Source of the DNA: Oxobacter pfennigii
GTDB taxonomy: Bacteria > Bacillota > Clostridia > Clostridiales > Oxobacteraceae
Reading direction: 5' to 3'
Assembly (NCBI RefSeq): GCF_001317355.1
Contig: NZ_LKET01000021.1
Span: 186,001 to 250,000 of the forward strand
DNA length: 64,000 nt
Part shown: piece after piece, positions 17,826-27,106 of the stretch
How positions within the stretch are numbered: position 1 is the first letter of the stretch
How the letters are laid out: each line of letters begins with the position of its first letter
Position numbers and translations under genes: made by a program
The notes under the pieces: model-generated
What the model was told of the DNA's origin: nothing
Databases searched by the model: none
The model's input: only the letters and a program-made list of their open reading frames with translations

Positions 17826-18584
17826 ATGAGATTAAAAGGTAAAGTAGCAGTTGTAACGGGAGCCAGTTCAGGGATGGGAAGAGCAATAGCGCTTCTTTTT
17901 GCAAATGAAGGAGCTTCAGTGGTTGCAGTAGCAAGGAGAAAAGAAAGATTGGCTGAAATTACTCAGAAAGCACAAGAGGCAGGAGGTACAATACTTGCTT
18001 TTCAAGGCGATGTTTCAAAAAAAGAAGACATGGAAAACATGATAGATTTTACTGTAGAAAAACTTGGAAAAATAGACATATTGGTTAACAATGCAGGCGT
18101 TATGGATGAAATGATGCCTGCAGGAGAGGTTACCGATGAAATGTGGGATAAAGTAATCAGTGTAAATTTAACTGGCCCCTTATATTCCTGCAGAAAGGCT
18201 ATAAACGTTATGCTTACTCAGGGCTCTGGCAACATAATTAACGTGGCATCAATTGGAGGATTGCAGGGTTCGAGAGCAGGAGCGGCATATACGGCATCAA
18301 AGTTTGGGCTGGTCGGATTGACTAAAAATATAGGATTTCAATATGCAAAAAAAGGTATAAGATGCAACGCTATTTGTCCCGGCGGTGTAGATACTGAGAT
18401 AGGTGTCGGAATAACCAAACCCAGTGCTTTTGGAATAGAAAGGGCTACGGCTGGTATGGCAGCCAATCCAAGGTCCGGGTCTCCGGAAGAAATTGCAAAT
18501 GTGGCATTATTTTTGGCATCGGATGAGTCCAGTTTTGTAAATGGAATAACCTTAGTTGCTGATTCAGGCTGGTCAGCATATTAA
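17826..18584 (+). CDS. Short-chain dehydrogenase/reductase
   Basis: The 252-residue protein is a classical SDR using NAD(P). Motifs: TGASSGMGRAIA (cofactor binding, near residue 12), NNAG near residue 85, catalytic Ser in VASIGG and YTASK with catalytic Tyr and Lys near residues 155-159. CPGGVDTEI and the C-terminal SFVNGITLVADSGW are typical of 3-oxoacyl-ACP-reductase-like members. The start at 17826 follows GGAGGGTGG; the frame extends 12 codons upstream without support. The substrate is unknown. The divergent TetR gene is a plausible regulator. Confidence 0.9.
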   Translation: MRLKGKVAVVTGASSGMGRAIALLFANEGASVVAVARRKERLAEITQKAQEAGGTILAFQGDVSKKEDMENMIDFTVEKLGKIDILVNNAGVMDEMMPAGEVTDEMWDKVISVNLTGPLYSCRKAINVMLTQGSGNIINVASIGGLQGSRAGAAYTASKFGLVGLTKNIGFQYAKKGIRCNAICPGGVDTEIGVGITKPSAFGIERATAGMAANPRSGSPEEIANVALFLASDESSFVNGITLVADSGWSAY

Positions 18585-18601
18585 AAGCCAATTAATAAAA
18601 A

Positions 18602-18636
18602 AGGAGATAGTGAAGTTAAGGGCATCACTATCTCCT
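18602..18636 (+). terminator. Terminator of the SDR gene
   Basis: A 12-bp stem AGGAGATAGTGA / TCACTATCTCCT followed by CTTT lies shortly after the stop codon. A second hairpin follows. Confidence 0.7.
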
Positions 18637-18645
18637 CTTTACATC

Positions 18646-18676
18646 AACACCTGCCGGTTTAATTAGCAGGTGTTTT
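18646..18676. terminator. Second hairpin between convergent genes
   Basis: The stem AACACCTGC / GCAGGTGTT followed by TTT lies just beyond the previous terminator. It may terminate the plus strand, or the minus-strand flavoprotein gene that ends at 18703. Confidence 0.6.
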
Positions 18677-18702
18677 ATAATATATGATTTTCACCAAATT
18701 AT

Positions 18703-20481
18703 TTATTTTCCCTCTTTTATGGCCAGTGCAGCATGCTTGCCGCTTATACGTCCGCTTGTAAGCGCAAATTGGACTGCGCTGCCTGACATGTAAACCTGAT
18801 TGTACATAACGCGGTTAGCGCACTCTCCGCCTGCATACAGGTTGTTTATTACAGAACCGTCTTTGCGGAGAACCTGATAGTTGTCATTAGTCTTGACACC
18901 GCCAAATGTACCCATGGTCTTGGGATAATATTTTATTGCATAGAATGGTGCAGTTGTTACCGGTATAATGAAATTTTTTGATTTTCCGAATTCATCCTTG
19001 CCTGTAGCAGCGCCGTTGTTATAAGTATCGATGGTATCTTTAAGATTATCCGGGGGTACTCCCATGGCTTTTGCCAGTTCTTCAATAGTCTGGCCGGATG
19101 AGAATTCGCTGCTTGTCTTTACAGATGCCAGCAATGCTGCCACATCCTTGTTGGATGAGTCAACTATCATCCATACAGGAAGGGCTTCGGTAATTTTATT
19201 GGTAACAACGGCATAATGCTCTTCTTCATTCATGAAACGCTTTCCTTCTTTATTGACTAATATTTTACTCCAATCCCAGTCAAAAGGATTTTTTGCTGCG
19301 TTTAATTCCGGAACACGGCTTGTCATACCCAGGCCGATTACCCACGGATCTTCATATAGCTCTGCTCCGACGGCTTCTGCCATCATTATGCCATCCCCCA
19401 TGCTGCCTGCTGCTGCAGCTGTTAAATCCACATAATCTGATAATTCAGGCACAAAGCGCTTCATAAGTTCTTCGCTCCTTGCGAATCCACCGGAAGCCAA
19501 GATTACCTTTTTGGCATCTACAGTGACCTTTCCTTCCGCGCCTTCTGCAATTACTCCGGTTACATCGCCGTTTTCATCAGTAATAAGCTCGGTTACCCTG
19601 GTTTCAGTTATAATTTTTACCCCCTTACCGCGTATAAAGTTCTCAATATTTTTAATTAAACCGGCGCCGCCGTTTTCAGCAAAGTGAAGCCTGGCAACGG
19701 GATCAAGACCAAAACCTTCAATTCTTGCATAGAAGTGCTGTACATAGTCCACCAGCCATTCCGTTGTCTTTACGGCTTCGTCCATAAACTGGCTTACACG
19801 GTTATAATCCGGATACTTGCTGCCGGGGCTGCTGGTGTTTTGCCTTTCCTTCCAAAGGTTCATCCAGTCTTCCTTGGTATCCTTGATGCCTTTTTCACGC
19901 TGGAAACGAGTATCGGTAGCAGCTATACCCCCGCCTGAAAGGGCGGTGGATCCCCCGACAGAGGCCTGTTTTTCAATTAATATAACGTTTGCCCCATTTT
20001 CATAGGCGGATGCCGCAGCAACAAGACCGGTTCCTCCTCCGCCGACTATGACAACGTCGCAGGTAAGTTTGGTTTCAGTTTTGGCGGTATTGTTGGCAGG
20101 AGATGCCGTTTTAAGTGCATTGATATCTCCGCCGGCCTGCTTGGCACAATCCTCTATGGCATCTAGGAGAGCTTTGGATGTCACAGAAGCTCCTGCTATC
20201 AAATCTACGGCCAGCGTTTGTCCAGCCACGACCTTTTGTGGAATTTTCTCAATTGCCTGGTCACTGATACCCGGTGTTTCCTTGTGTTCCAGGACTTTAA
20301 CTTCCAGTATATCGTTATCGGAAAATTCAACTGAGACCTTTACATCTCCGCCAATGCCTTTTGCAGATGCAGTATACGTGCCGGCTTTATATTTTCCTGC
20401 CGGTTGGCTGCTGCAGCCAACTATACTCAATAATAATGCAGTACAAAGCAATAGTACCAAAATCTTTCTTATTTTTTTCAA
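18703..20481 (-). CDS. Exported flavoprotein lipoprotein: FMN-binding domain plus fumarate-reductase-like FAD domain
   Basis: The 592-residue protein starts with a lipoprotein signal (lipobox LLSIVGC, Cys23). Residues about 30-110 form an FMN-binding domain with DLIAGASVTS, matching the site where ApbE attaches FMN to Thr. Residues about 130-590 form a flavocytochrome-c/fumarate-reductase-like FAD domain (VVIVGGGGTGLVAA; GGSTALSGGGIA; C-terminal YAGGECANRVMY and GSAVQFALTSGRI). It therefore probably reduces an alkene acid such as fumarate or an acrylate outside the membrane, taking electrons through bound FMN. The start is TTG with AAGGAGG upstream; the frame stays open 23 codons further without a signal. 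No heme motif or ApbE gene is visible. Confidence 0.87.
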   Translation of the reverse strand: MKKIRKILVLLLCTALLLSIVGCSSQPAGKYKAGTYTASAKGIGGDVKVSVEFSDNDILEVKVLEHKETPGISDQAIEKIPQKVVAGQTLAVDLIAGASVTSKALLDAIEDCAKQAGGDINALKTASPANNTAKTETKLTCDVVIVGGGGTGLVAAASAYENGANVILIEKQASVGGSTALSGGGIAATDTRFQREKGIKDTKEDWMNLWKERQNTSSPGSKYPDYNRVSQFMDEAVKTTEWLVDYVQHFYARIEGFGLDPVARLHFAENGGAGLIKNIENFIRGKGVKIITETRVTELITDENGDVTGVIAEGAEGKVTVDAKKVILASGGFARSEELMKRFVPELSDYVDLTAAAAGSMGDGIMMAEAVGAELYEDPWVIGLGMTSRVPELNAAKNPFDWDWSKILVNKEGKRFMNEEEHYAVVTNKITEALPVWMIVDSSNKDVAALLASVKTSSEFSSGQTIEELAKAMGVPPDNLKDTIDTYNNGAATGKDEFGKSKNFIIPVTTAPFYAIKYYPKTMGTFGGVKTNDNYQVLRKDGSVINNLYAGGECANRVMYNQVYMSGSAVQFALTSGRISGKHAALAIKEGK

Positions 20482-20650
20482 TAGAAATCTCCTCCTTGTT
20501 ATATTTTGTGTGCAATAAACAGCAGCGGGGCTGCTGAAATTACCTGACATTTAATATTGTTTGTTAAATATCTAACTATATTTTACAATCCATATTTTAT
20601 ATCCTTGGGTTATCACCATGTCAAGTTTGTATTGTCGATTATTAAGTGAT

Positions 20651-20694
20651 AAAAGCATTAAAACCTGGGGTTAACCCCAGGTTTTAATGCTTTT
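20651..20694. terminator. Long perfect palindromic terminator
   Basis: A perfect self-complementary 44-base sequence, centred on GGTTAACC, lies between the MerR-type gene (ending at 20704) and the flavoprotein promoter region. It ends in TTTT on both strands, so it most likely terminates the minus-strand regulator gene. Confidence 0.8.
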
Positions 20695-20703
20695 ATTTTA
20701 ATT

Positions 20704-22014
20704 TCATATGGTTTTGCGCCCGCATGCAGCTTTAAAAGCTTGCGTTTTTTTAAGTTTTGACCTTATGTCGATGGACTTCGATGCTAAAACATCTCTTTTT
20801 TGACCTTTATAAATTTCCTGATACAGTTCCTTATCTTTAATATACAAATTATATTGATTGTTTTCGAAAACCGGGCCTATATCCGTTGAATCTATTTCTG
20901 CAATGCCGGAAGCCTCCAATTTTCCTATCATCCTGTCCTTATTGAAATAATCTTTTAATTCCGGTTCAATACTTATAAAATCTTTGGATTTAGAATTAAG
21001 AAAAGGAAATGCTCCGGTGAGAAGGCCTCCTTCCTTTAAAAACGGCAGTACTATATCAAATATAAGTTGATTATTTGACCGGGCGAAACTGTTTGTCATC
21101 CAAAAATCAATCATTATATCAATACAGGAATTTGCAAGAGGCAGCCTATCATAATCACAGCACAAGAAAATAAAATTTTTATGTTCATGATAAACTTCTA
21201 AATTCCTTTTTAAATCAATTATCCTGTCTTTATCATAATCGATAAGAATATAAGTGGAATTCTTAGGTAAATGTTTTATATACTGCATCAGAAAAAATCC
21301 TACACAGGCCTCCAATTCCATAATATAGCCGGGTTCTTTCTCATATTTTTGTATATTATCTATTATCATGGATATTCCTTTGTAAAGAAAATTTATATAA
21401 TTTGGTGAAGCTGCTTCTAGATATTCTTTCTTGGATGGCATGGGTTTACCGTTTATGGTCCTTTTTCTTACTGCCTTTTCATCCACATATATGCCATTTT
21501 GAATGACGGCGCTGTAACCGCATTTACAATTAACATTTGCAGCCGTAATCATATTTTTTTCTATTGTCCCGTCAGATAAATTTAATGGCCCATTACAATC
21601 GGGGCACCTCAATAAGCCTATAGATGGCATAGGGAATCCCAGCCTTTTGGCCGTTTTTGCTTCATCCATTTTAAATGCCTTGATCTTATTATTTAAATAG
21701 GAACTCATCTTGGTATATTTCCGTAATTCTTTTGCAATTTGCCGATTCTTATCTTCCAGGAATGAAAGGTAATGATTCCTGTATTCGTATGTCTTAGGGC
21801 CTGAGAGCCTTTGAAAGCCTAATATTTTTCGGATTTCCGCCAGTGAAAAATCCAATTGCTTTAACTCAATTATCATTTCCATATCCTTGCTGTCATCTTC
21901 AGTAAATCTGAGGTGGCCGCCGTTTTTCTCAGTCACCAAAAGCCCCATCTCCAGATAATGCCTTATAGTGTCTTGAGTAATGCCATGCTTCCGGGCAAAT
22001 TCACCAATTCTCAT
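20704..22014 (-). CDS. MerR-type regulator fused to a zinc ribbon and a methyltransferase-like domain
   Basis: The 436-residue protein begins with a MerR DNA-binding domain (residues 1-70; MRIGEFARKHGITQDTIRHY, then LRFTEDD). A coiled region of about 60 residues follows, then a four-Cys zinc ribbon (CPDCNGP near 138 and NCKCGY near 164), as in RlmA-type methyltransferases. The last ~240 residues resemble a SAM-methyltransferase fold (YIMELEACVGFFLMQYIKHLP, YILIDYDKDRI, LPLANSCIDIMIDFW), but the glycine-rich motif I is degenerate. This may be a regulator that senses SAM or a related ligand. GAGGGGG precedes the ATG. Confidence 0.75.
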   Translation of the reverse strand: MRIGEFARKHGITQDTIRHYLEMGLLVTEKNGGHLRFTEDDSKDMEMIIELKQLDFSLAEIRKILGFQRLSGPKTYEYRNHYLSFLEDKNRQIAKELRKYTKMSSYLNNKIKAFKMDEAKTAKRLGFPMPSIGLLRCPDCNGPLNLSDGTIEKNMITAANVNCKCGYSAVIQNGIYVDEKAVRKRTINGKPMPSKKEYLEAASPNYINFLYKGISMIIDNIQKYEKEPGYIMELEACVGFFLMQYIKHLPKNSTYILIDYDKDRIIDLKRNLEVYHEHKNFIFLCCDYDRLPLANSCIDIMIDFWMTNSFARSNNQLIFDIVLPFLKEGGLLTGAFPFLNSKSKDFISIEPELKDYFNKDRMIGKLEASGIAEIDSTDIGPVFENNQYNLYIKDKELYQEIYKGQKRDVLASKSIDIRSKLKKTQAFKAACGRKTI

Positions 22015-22300
22015 ATGATTTTCCCCCTCATCTTATTAATCAACAATGCGGATACCAGCTGTCTTCTTTAAATGTAAATTTGTATTTTGATAATAATTTA
22101 ACTTTATATGATATAATTTTATCACATGAATCAATGGAAGTTAACCGCATATTACAATGATAAAAATATATCATTATAATAACGCTTTAACTCTGCATGT
22201 ATATTTGGATAGCCGGAAAGTAGATTTTAATATTTATATAATATAGAATAATATTATATAAAATTAAAAAAAGTAATTGGTTTGAAGGCTGGTGAAAACT

Positions 22301-22939
22301 ATGGATAATATAGAAAACTTTACAGGGGCAGAAGAAATAACAAATGCCATATTGCATGGAATAGGCGCGGGATTGGCTATTGCGGCCTTATCCGTTTTGA
22401 TTATCTTTGCATGCTTTTATGGTGACGCATGGCATATTGTAAGCTTTGCTGTTTATGGAGCAACTCTTGTGATCCTCTATTTGTCATCTACCCTTTTTCA
22501 TAGCTTTCCTAAGGGTAAGGTCAAGGATATATTTGAAATAATCGACCACTGTTCTATATATTTATTGATAGCCGGCACATACACGCCCCTTGCCCTTATT
22601 TCACTTCGCGGACCTATCGGCTGGACCGTTTTCGCTATAGTCTGGGGTGTAAGCATTGCAGGGATAGTATTTAAAATATTTTGGGTCAAAAAATTCGTCA
22701 TATTGTCTACTCTTTTATATATATTTATGGGATGGATGGTAATATTTGTATTAAAGCCTCTTATTCAGTCTATGCCCTTTATAAGTACTGCTTTTCTTGC
22801 CGTAGGCGGAGGGTTATATACCGTAGGAACCATATTTTATATATGGCGCAAAATGAAATTTCATCATGCCATATGGCATATTTTTGTGCTGGGCGGAAGT
22901 ATATGCCACTTTTTCACTATATTATTCCTGATTTTATGA
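22301..22939 (+). CDS. Hemolysin III family membrane protein (HlyIII/YqfA)
   Basis: The 212-residue protein has about seven transmembrane segments and the family's metal-site motifs: TNAILHGIGAGLA near the N-terminus, SSTLFHSFPKG, DHCSIYLLIAGTYTP, and a C-terminal HHAIWHIFVLGGSICHF. These belong to the PAQR/HlyIII group. Despite the name, most bacterial members are probably not toxins. The start could be this ATG or the GTG at 22292; neither has a strong ribosome-binding site. Confidence 0.88.
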   Translation: MDNIENFTGAEEITNAILHGIGAGLAIAALSVLIIFACFYGDAWHIVSFAVYGATLVILYLSSTLFHSFPKGKVKDIFEIIDHCSIYLLIAGTYTPLALISLRGPIGWTVFAIVWGVSIAGIVFKIFWVKKFVILSTLLYIFMGWMVIFVLKPLIQSMPFISTAFLAVGGGLYTVGTIFYIWRKMKFHHAIWHIFVLGGSICHFFTILFLIL

Positions 22940-23028
22940 TGAGTTAAAATTGAGACAGGCTTCGGATATTTATGCTATAGTTGTTGTCAATAATTATATT
23001 AGCCATTATTTACTTAAGAGGTGGAAGA

Positions 23029-24474
23029 ATGAATATCTTCACTGAATTAAATGTTATATCTGTGTTATTTGCCATAAATGCAATTGTTTCAATTGTGGTG
23101 ATAGCCCTTGAAAGGAAGAGACCGGAAAAATCCATAGCCTGGATTTTAATTTTTATTTTACTTCCTCCCCTGGGACTCATTCTATATCTGTTCTTGGGAA
23201 GAAACTGGAAGCGAAAAAGAAACATACTGGGTAATAGTTCTTCCGATAATGCAGGAAAATACATACCGCAAATGATAAAAAGCATGGAAACTGATGAATT
23301 GGTGCCCCTTGTGGAGCTTTTAATCAATAACAGCGAATCTCCTCTTTTCGTACAAAATGATATAACCATATTCAAAGACGGAAATGAAAAGTTTAAATGC
23401 TTAAAAGAGGAACTTTTGAAGGCGGAGCATCACATACACCTTGAATACTATATCGTGAGCAGCGATGAAATCGGAAGTGAAATAAAGGATATATTAATAA
23501 AAAAGGCCAAAGAAGGAGTAAAAATAAGGTTTATAATGGACAGGGTAGGGTCCATAAGGCTTAAAAAGAAATATATAAGAGAACTAAAAGAGGCCGGGGT
23601 GGACGTAGGGGTATATTCATATTTCCTTGCTCCAATATTGCGAACCATAAACACCCAGATAAATTACAGAAACCACAGAAAAATAGTCGTAATTGACGGA
23701 AAGGTAGGGTTTGTCGGAGGCATTAACATAGGAGATGAGTATCTTGGCAAAGGAAGATTAGGCTATTGGCGGGATATACACATAATGGTCAAAGGTGATT
23801 TTGTATTGGGATTACAGGCAGTTTTTCTGGATGATTACTGGACTGTCAAGCACAATACGAATTTGGATATTTTAAGCGGTGAGGATCAGGATAAGTATTG
23901 CCCGGAATTTAAAAATAAATCTGGAAAAACCATGCAGCTTGTAAAAAGCGGTCCTAACTCGGAATTCCCTTCCATAATGCAGAGCATATTTAAAATGATA
24001 ACTATGGCAAAGCATCATATATTCATTGCTACTCCTTATTTCATTCCTTCCGAAAGCATTATGGAGGCATTGAAAATAGCTCTATTAAGCGGTATTGAAG
24101 TTGTCATACTCTTCCCGGCCAATACTGACCATATAACGGTTAAATATGCATCCAGGACTTATCTTCAGGAGATTGCAAGGTATGGAGCAAAAATATACTT
24201 TTACAACAAGAATGCATTTTTGCATTCCAAGGTTATAACAATCGACAGCAGAATATCAAACATCGGCACAGCAAATATGGACATAAGGAGCTTTGAACTT
24301 AATTATGAAGTCAATGCCGTAATATATGATGAAGAAACTACAATTACCCTGGAGAAAATCATGATCGAAGATATCAAAGACAGCACCCTAATGACATACG
24401 AGGATTTTGAAAAGGTGTCTAAAATTGAAAGATTCTTGGAGGCCTGTGCAAGGCTGTTTTCCTCGCTGTTATAG
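23029..24474 (+). CDS. cls: Cardiolipin synthase (phospholipase D type)
   Basis: The 481-residue protein makes cardiolipin from two phosphatidylglycerols at the inner membrane. Two N-terminal transmembrane segments (residues about 8-60, with PEKSIAWILIFILLPPLGLILYL) precede two phospholipase-D domains. The HKD motifs are NHRKIVVID near residue 220 and LHSKVITID near residue 400; each is followed by its GxxN segment (GGINIGDEY; GTANMD). AAGAGGTGG precedes this ATG. It follows the HlyIII gene by 90 bases and may be cotranscribed. Confidence 0.93.
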   Translation: MNIFTELNVISVLFAINAIVSIVVIALERKRPEKSIAWILIFILLPPLGLILYLFLGRNWKRKRNILGNSSSDNAGKYIPQMIKSMETDELVPLVELLINNSESPLFVQNDITIFKDGNEKFKCLKEELLKAEHHIHLEYYIVSSDEIGSEIKDILIKKAKEGVKIRFIMDRVGSIRLKKKYIRELKEAGVDVGVYSYFLAPILRTINTQINYRNHRKIVVIDGKVGFVGGINIGDEYLGKGRLGYWRDIHIMVKGDFVLGLQAVFLDDYWTVKHNTNLDILSGEDQDKYCPEFKNKSGKTMQLVKSGPNSEFPSIMQSIFKMITMAKHHIFIATPYFIPSESIMEALKIALLSGIEVVILFPANTDHITVKYASRTYLQEIARYGAKIYFYNKNAFLHSKVITIDSRISNIGTANMDIRSFELNYEVNAVIYDEETTITLEKIMIEDIKDSTLMTYEDFEKVSKIERFLEACARLFSSLL

Positions 24475-24486
24475 TTTCAAATGCAA

Positions 24487-24515
24487 TTGACATAGCTGGT
24501 ATAAAATAGTATAAT
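24487..24515 (+). promoter_or_regulatory. Consensus sigma-A promoter
   Basis: A perfect TTGACA (24487-24492) and a perfect TATAAT (24510-24515) are separated by 17 bases. This is the best promoter match I noticed in the window. Confidence 0.8.
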
Positions 24516-24520
24516 TCTTT

Positions 24521-24597
24521 ACAGTAAGTAAGTGGATAAAGAATTTACGGCAATGGGGTCGTAAACATTCCTGAAGGTGTGTTTGCGGCTTTTTTTA
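24521..24597 (+). ncRNA. Putative small RNA or terminated leader of about 75 nt
   Basis: Transcription from the consensus promoter would start near 24521 and meet an intrinsic terminator at 24557-24597, where GTCGTAAACATTCC pairs imperfectly with GGTGTGTTTGCGGC before seven T. No ribosome-binding site or start codon is evident between them. It may be a small RNA, or an attenuated leader of the amino acid ABC operon that starts 245 bases later. It is not similar to any RNA family I recognise. Transcription is inferred from these signals alone. Confidence 0.5.
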
Positions 24598-24842
24598 TTT
24601 ATGCGAATATAAATTTACTTATTGCTCTATAGACATATTTATTATAAAATGAAAGTTGCATAATAAAAACTTGCAGTTTGTACATAGTATGCAAAAAACA
24701 TATAGAAGACACTGAGGGAATTTAGAGGGTTTAAAGATTTGTTGTGTTTTCTTAAATAAATAAACCGCAATGAAGCATTTTACTTTATTCAAAATTTTAG
24801 TTGTGATTTGAGCAGCAATACCTAAGAAAGGACGGTGATGAA

Positions 24843-25589
24843 ATGGCAGCAGATGAAAAAATGATTATTATGGAAAGTATAGACAAGCATTTCGGGCACT
24901 TGCATGTATTAAAGGATGTCAGCCTGACTGTAGGGACAGGGGAAAAGCTTGTAATAATAGGTCCCAGCGGTTCGGGGAAAAGCACCTTGATTAGGTGCAT
25001 AAACCATCTCGAAAAGCCTTCTAAAGGAAGGGTAATAGTAGACGGAGTGGAAATTACAGCTCATAAAGCCCCTGTAAACAAGGTAAGGCAATCCATAGGC
25101 ATGGTATTCCAGCAGTTTAATTTATATCATCATAAAACTGTTTTAGAAAACCTTACTCTTGCCCCTATACTTTTAAAGGGTGTGGCAAAGTCAGAGGCTG
25201 AAGAATCGGCTATGATGTACCTTGACAGGGTAGGTCTTAAAAATAAAGCTAATGTATATCCATCACAGTTATCAGGCGGTCAGCAGCAAAGGGTAGCAAT
25301 TGCCAGAGCATTGAATATGAGACCCAAAATCATGCTCTTTGATGAGCCTACATCAGCATTGGACCCCGAGATGATACAGGAGGTTTTGGACGTTATGGCC
25401 GGGTTGGCCGGTGAAGGAATAACCATGGTGGTAGTAACCCATGAGATGGGATTTGCAAAGCAGGTGGCTGACAGGGTAATTTTTATGGACGAAGGAGAAA
25501 TACTGGAGCAGGGTTCTCCGGAGCATTTCTTTACAAATCCCGAACACGATAGAGCAAAATTATTTTTAAGCAAAATATTAAGATCATAA
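24843..25589 (+). CDS. Polar amino acid ABC transporter, ATP-binding subunit (GlnQ-like)
   Basis: The 248-residue ATPase has Walker A (GPSGSGKST), the Q-loop ([10 protein letters not shown]), the ABC signature [15 protein letters not shown], Walker B ([13 protein letters not shown]) and the H-loop (VVVTHEM). The sequence is that of the GlnQ/HisP group driving uptake of amino acids. It is the first of four genes (24843-27744) with gaps or overlaps below 30 bases, forming a complete importer. Confidence 0.93.
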   Translation: MAADEKMIIMESIDKHFGHLHVLKDVSLTVGTGEKLVIIGPSGSGKSTLIRCINHLEKPSKGRVIVDGVEITAHKAPVNKVRQSIGMVFQQFNLYHHKTVLENLTLAPILLKGVAKSEAEESAMMYLDRVGLKNKANVYPSQLSGGQQQRVAIARALNMRPKIMLFDEPTSALDPEMIQEVLDVMAGLAGEGITMVVVTHEMGFAKQVADRVIFMDEGEILEQGSPEHFFTNPEHDRAKLFLSKILRS

Positions 25590-25616
25590 TTAAAAAAGAA
25601 TTTAGGAGGGAGTAAC

Positions 25617-26435
25617 ATGAAAAAACTATTAACCATTTTAGTGACTCTTATTTTAGCTATAGGAGTTGTAGGCTGCGGCGGTTCCGGTTCAGGAACTGCA
25701 ACGCCGACACAGGCTGCGGCTTCTGATCCGGCTGATATCAAGGCCATAAAGGACAGGGGAGTACTTAAAGCCGGCGTAAAGGTGGACGTGCCTAAGTTCG
25801 GTTACAGAGACCAGGCAACAAATGAAGTGGACGGTTTTGAAATCGACCTGGTAAGGGCTATAGCAAAGAAAATATTTGGCGATGAAACAAAAATACAGGT
25901 AGACGGTGTAACCGCTAAAACACGCGGACCTCTTCTTGACAGCGGCGAGCTTGATTTAGTAGCTGCTACATTCACAATTACTGAAGAAAGAAAATTAAGC
26001 TATAACTTCTCGGATCCTTATTTCGTAGACGGCGTAGCTTTAATGGTTAAAAAATCATCCGGAATAACCGATTTAAAAGGACTAGACGGCAAGAAAATAG
26101 GTGTTGCCCAGAGTGCAACAAGTAAAGCAGCTGTTCAGGCAGAAGCAGATAAGTTAGGAATAAAAGTTGAATTTTTGGAATTTGCAACTTATCCTGAAAT
26201 AAAATCAGCTCTTGATGCCGGACGTGTTGATTGTTTCTCAGTAGATGGCGCCATACTCTTTGGATATCTTGACGATACAACTACAATCCTTCCCGACCGT
26301 TTTGCACCGCAGGAATACGGTATTGCCTCAAAGAAGGGCAACGATGGATTGGCTAAACTAATAAACGATACAATAAATGAAATGAAGAGCTCAGGAGAAT
26401 TAGACAAGCTCATCGAAAAGTGGGAGATTAAATAG
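25617..26435 (+). CDS. Polar amino acid ABC transporter, substrate-binding lipoprotein
   Basis: The 272-residue protein has a lipoprotein signal (IGVVGC, Cys20), a short Gly/Ser/Thr linker and a family-3 periplasmic-binding fold. Ligand-pocket features are KAGVKVDVPKFGYRD, GFEIDLVRAIAKKI, DLVAATFTITEERK and KIGVAQSATSK. It is close to glutamate/glutamine/aspartate binders, but the specificity cannot be fixed from sequence. GGAGGG precedes the ATG. Confidence 0.9.
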   Translation: MKKLLTILVTLILAIGVVGCGGSGSGTATPTQAAASDPADIKAIKDRGVLKAGVKVDVPKFGYRDQATNEVDGFEIDLVRAIAKKIFGDETKIQVDGVTAKTRGPLLDSGELDLVAATFTITEERKLSYNFSDPYFVDGVALMVKKSSGITDLKGLDGKKIGVAQSATSKAAVQAEADKLGIKVEFLEFATYPEIKSALDAGRVDCFSVDGAILFGYLDDTTTILPDRFAPQEYGIASKKGNDGLAKLINDTINEMKSSGELDKLIEKWEIK

Positions 26436-27106
26436 TGGTAAGTCCTTTTGCATGGTTTAAATGGCAGGCATTATTTAAAGATTGGCGCATCTTTTTAGAC
26501 GGATTTTCAGTAACTTTGATCTCTTCGGCATTGGCGCTGGTACTGGCTTTGGTCATAGGTACCATATTCGGTGTGCTGGGTACCTCCCACTTAAAGGCAG
26601 CAAAAGGGGTTAACCGTGTATATGTTGAATTTATACAAAATACACCTCTGGTGATACAGGTATTTTTCCTGTATCACGGACTTCCCCATATTGGGATTAT
26701 GCTTCCGGTTTTTACAATTGGAGTACTGGGATTGGGAATGTACCACGGGGCCTATGTTGCCGAAGTAGTGCGTGCCGGTATACAGGCAGTTTCAAAAGGC
26801 CAGACAGAGGCTGCCTATTCCCAGGGCTTTAGTTTTTGGGAGACTATGAGGTATATAATACTTCCCCAGGCCATGAAGACGGTGTTTCCTCCCCTTACCA
26901 ACCAGGCGGTAAACCTTGTAAAAAACACTTCGGTTTTGGCCATGGTAGCAGGAGGAGATTTAATGTATCGTTCCGATTCCTGGGCCAGCAATAATATATA
27001 CTATGGTCCGGCATATGTTGTAACAGGCTTGTTGTATCTTTCCATTTGTTTGCCTCTTGCGCGGTATGCACGAAAACTTGAGAGAAAGTCTGAGGTATCG
27101 GCATGA
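26435..27106 (+). CDS. Polar amino acid ABC transporter, permease
   Basis: The 223-residue His/Glu/Gln/Arg-family permease has about five membrane helices and the EAA loop that contacts the ATPase ([21 protein letters not shown]). It starts with GTG overlapping the last base of the previous stop codon (TAGTG), indicating translational coupling. It forms a heterodimer with the next gene product. Confidence 0.9.
   Translation: MVSPFAWFKWQALFKDWRIFLDGFSVTLISSALALVLALVIGTIFGVLGTSHLKAAKGVNRVYVEFIQNTPLVIQVFFLYHGLPHIGIMLPVFTIGVLGLGMYHGAYVAEVVRAGIQAVSKGQTEAAYSQGFSFWETMRYIILPQAMKTVFPPLTNQAVNLVKNTSVLAMVAGGDLMYRSDSWASNNIYYGPAYVVTGLLYLSICLPLARYARKLERKSEVSA

Larger units (their letters stand above)
24475..24842. 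other. Intergenic region with promoter and short terminated transcript
   Basis: This 368-base gap contains a consensus promoter and a terminator (listed separately) in its first third. The remaining 245 bases before the ABC operon are AT-rich, with no gene or structure that I recognise. Confidence 0.5.
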
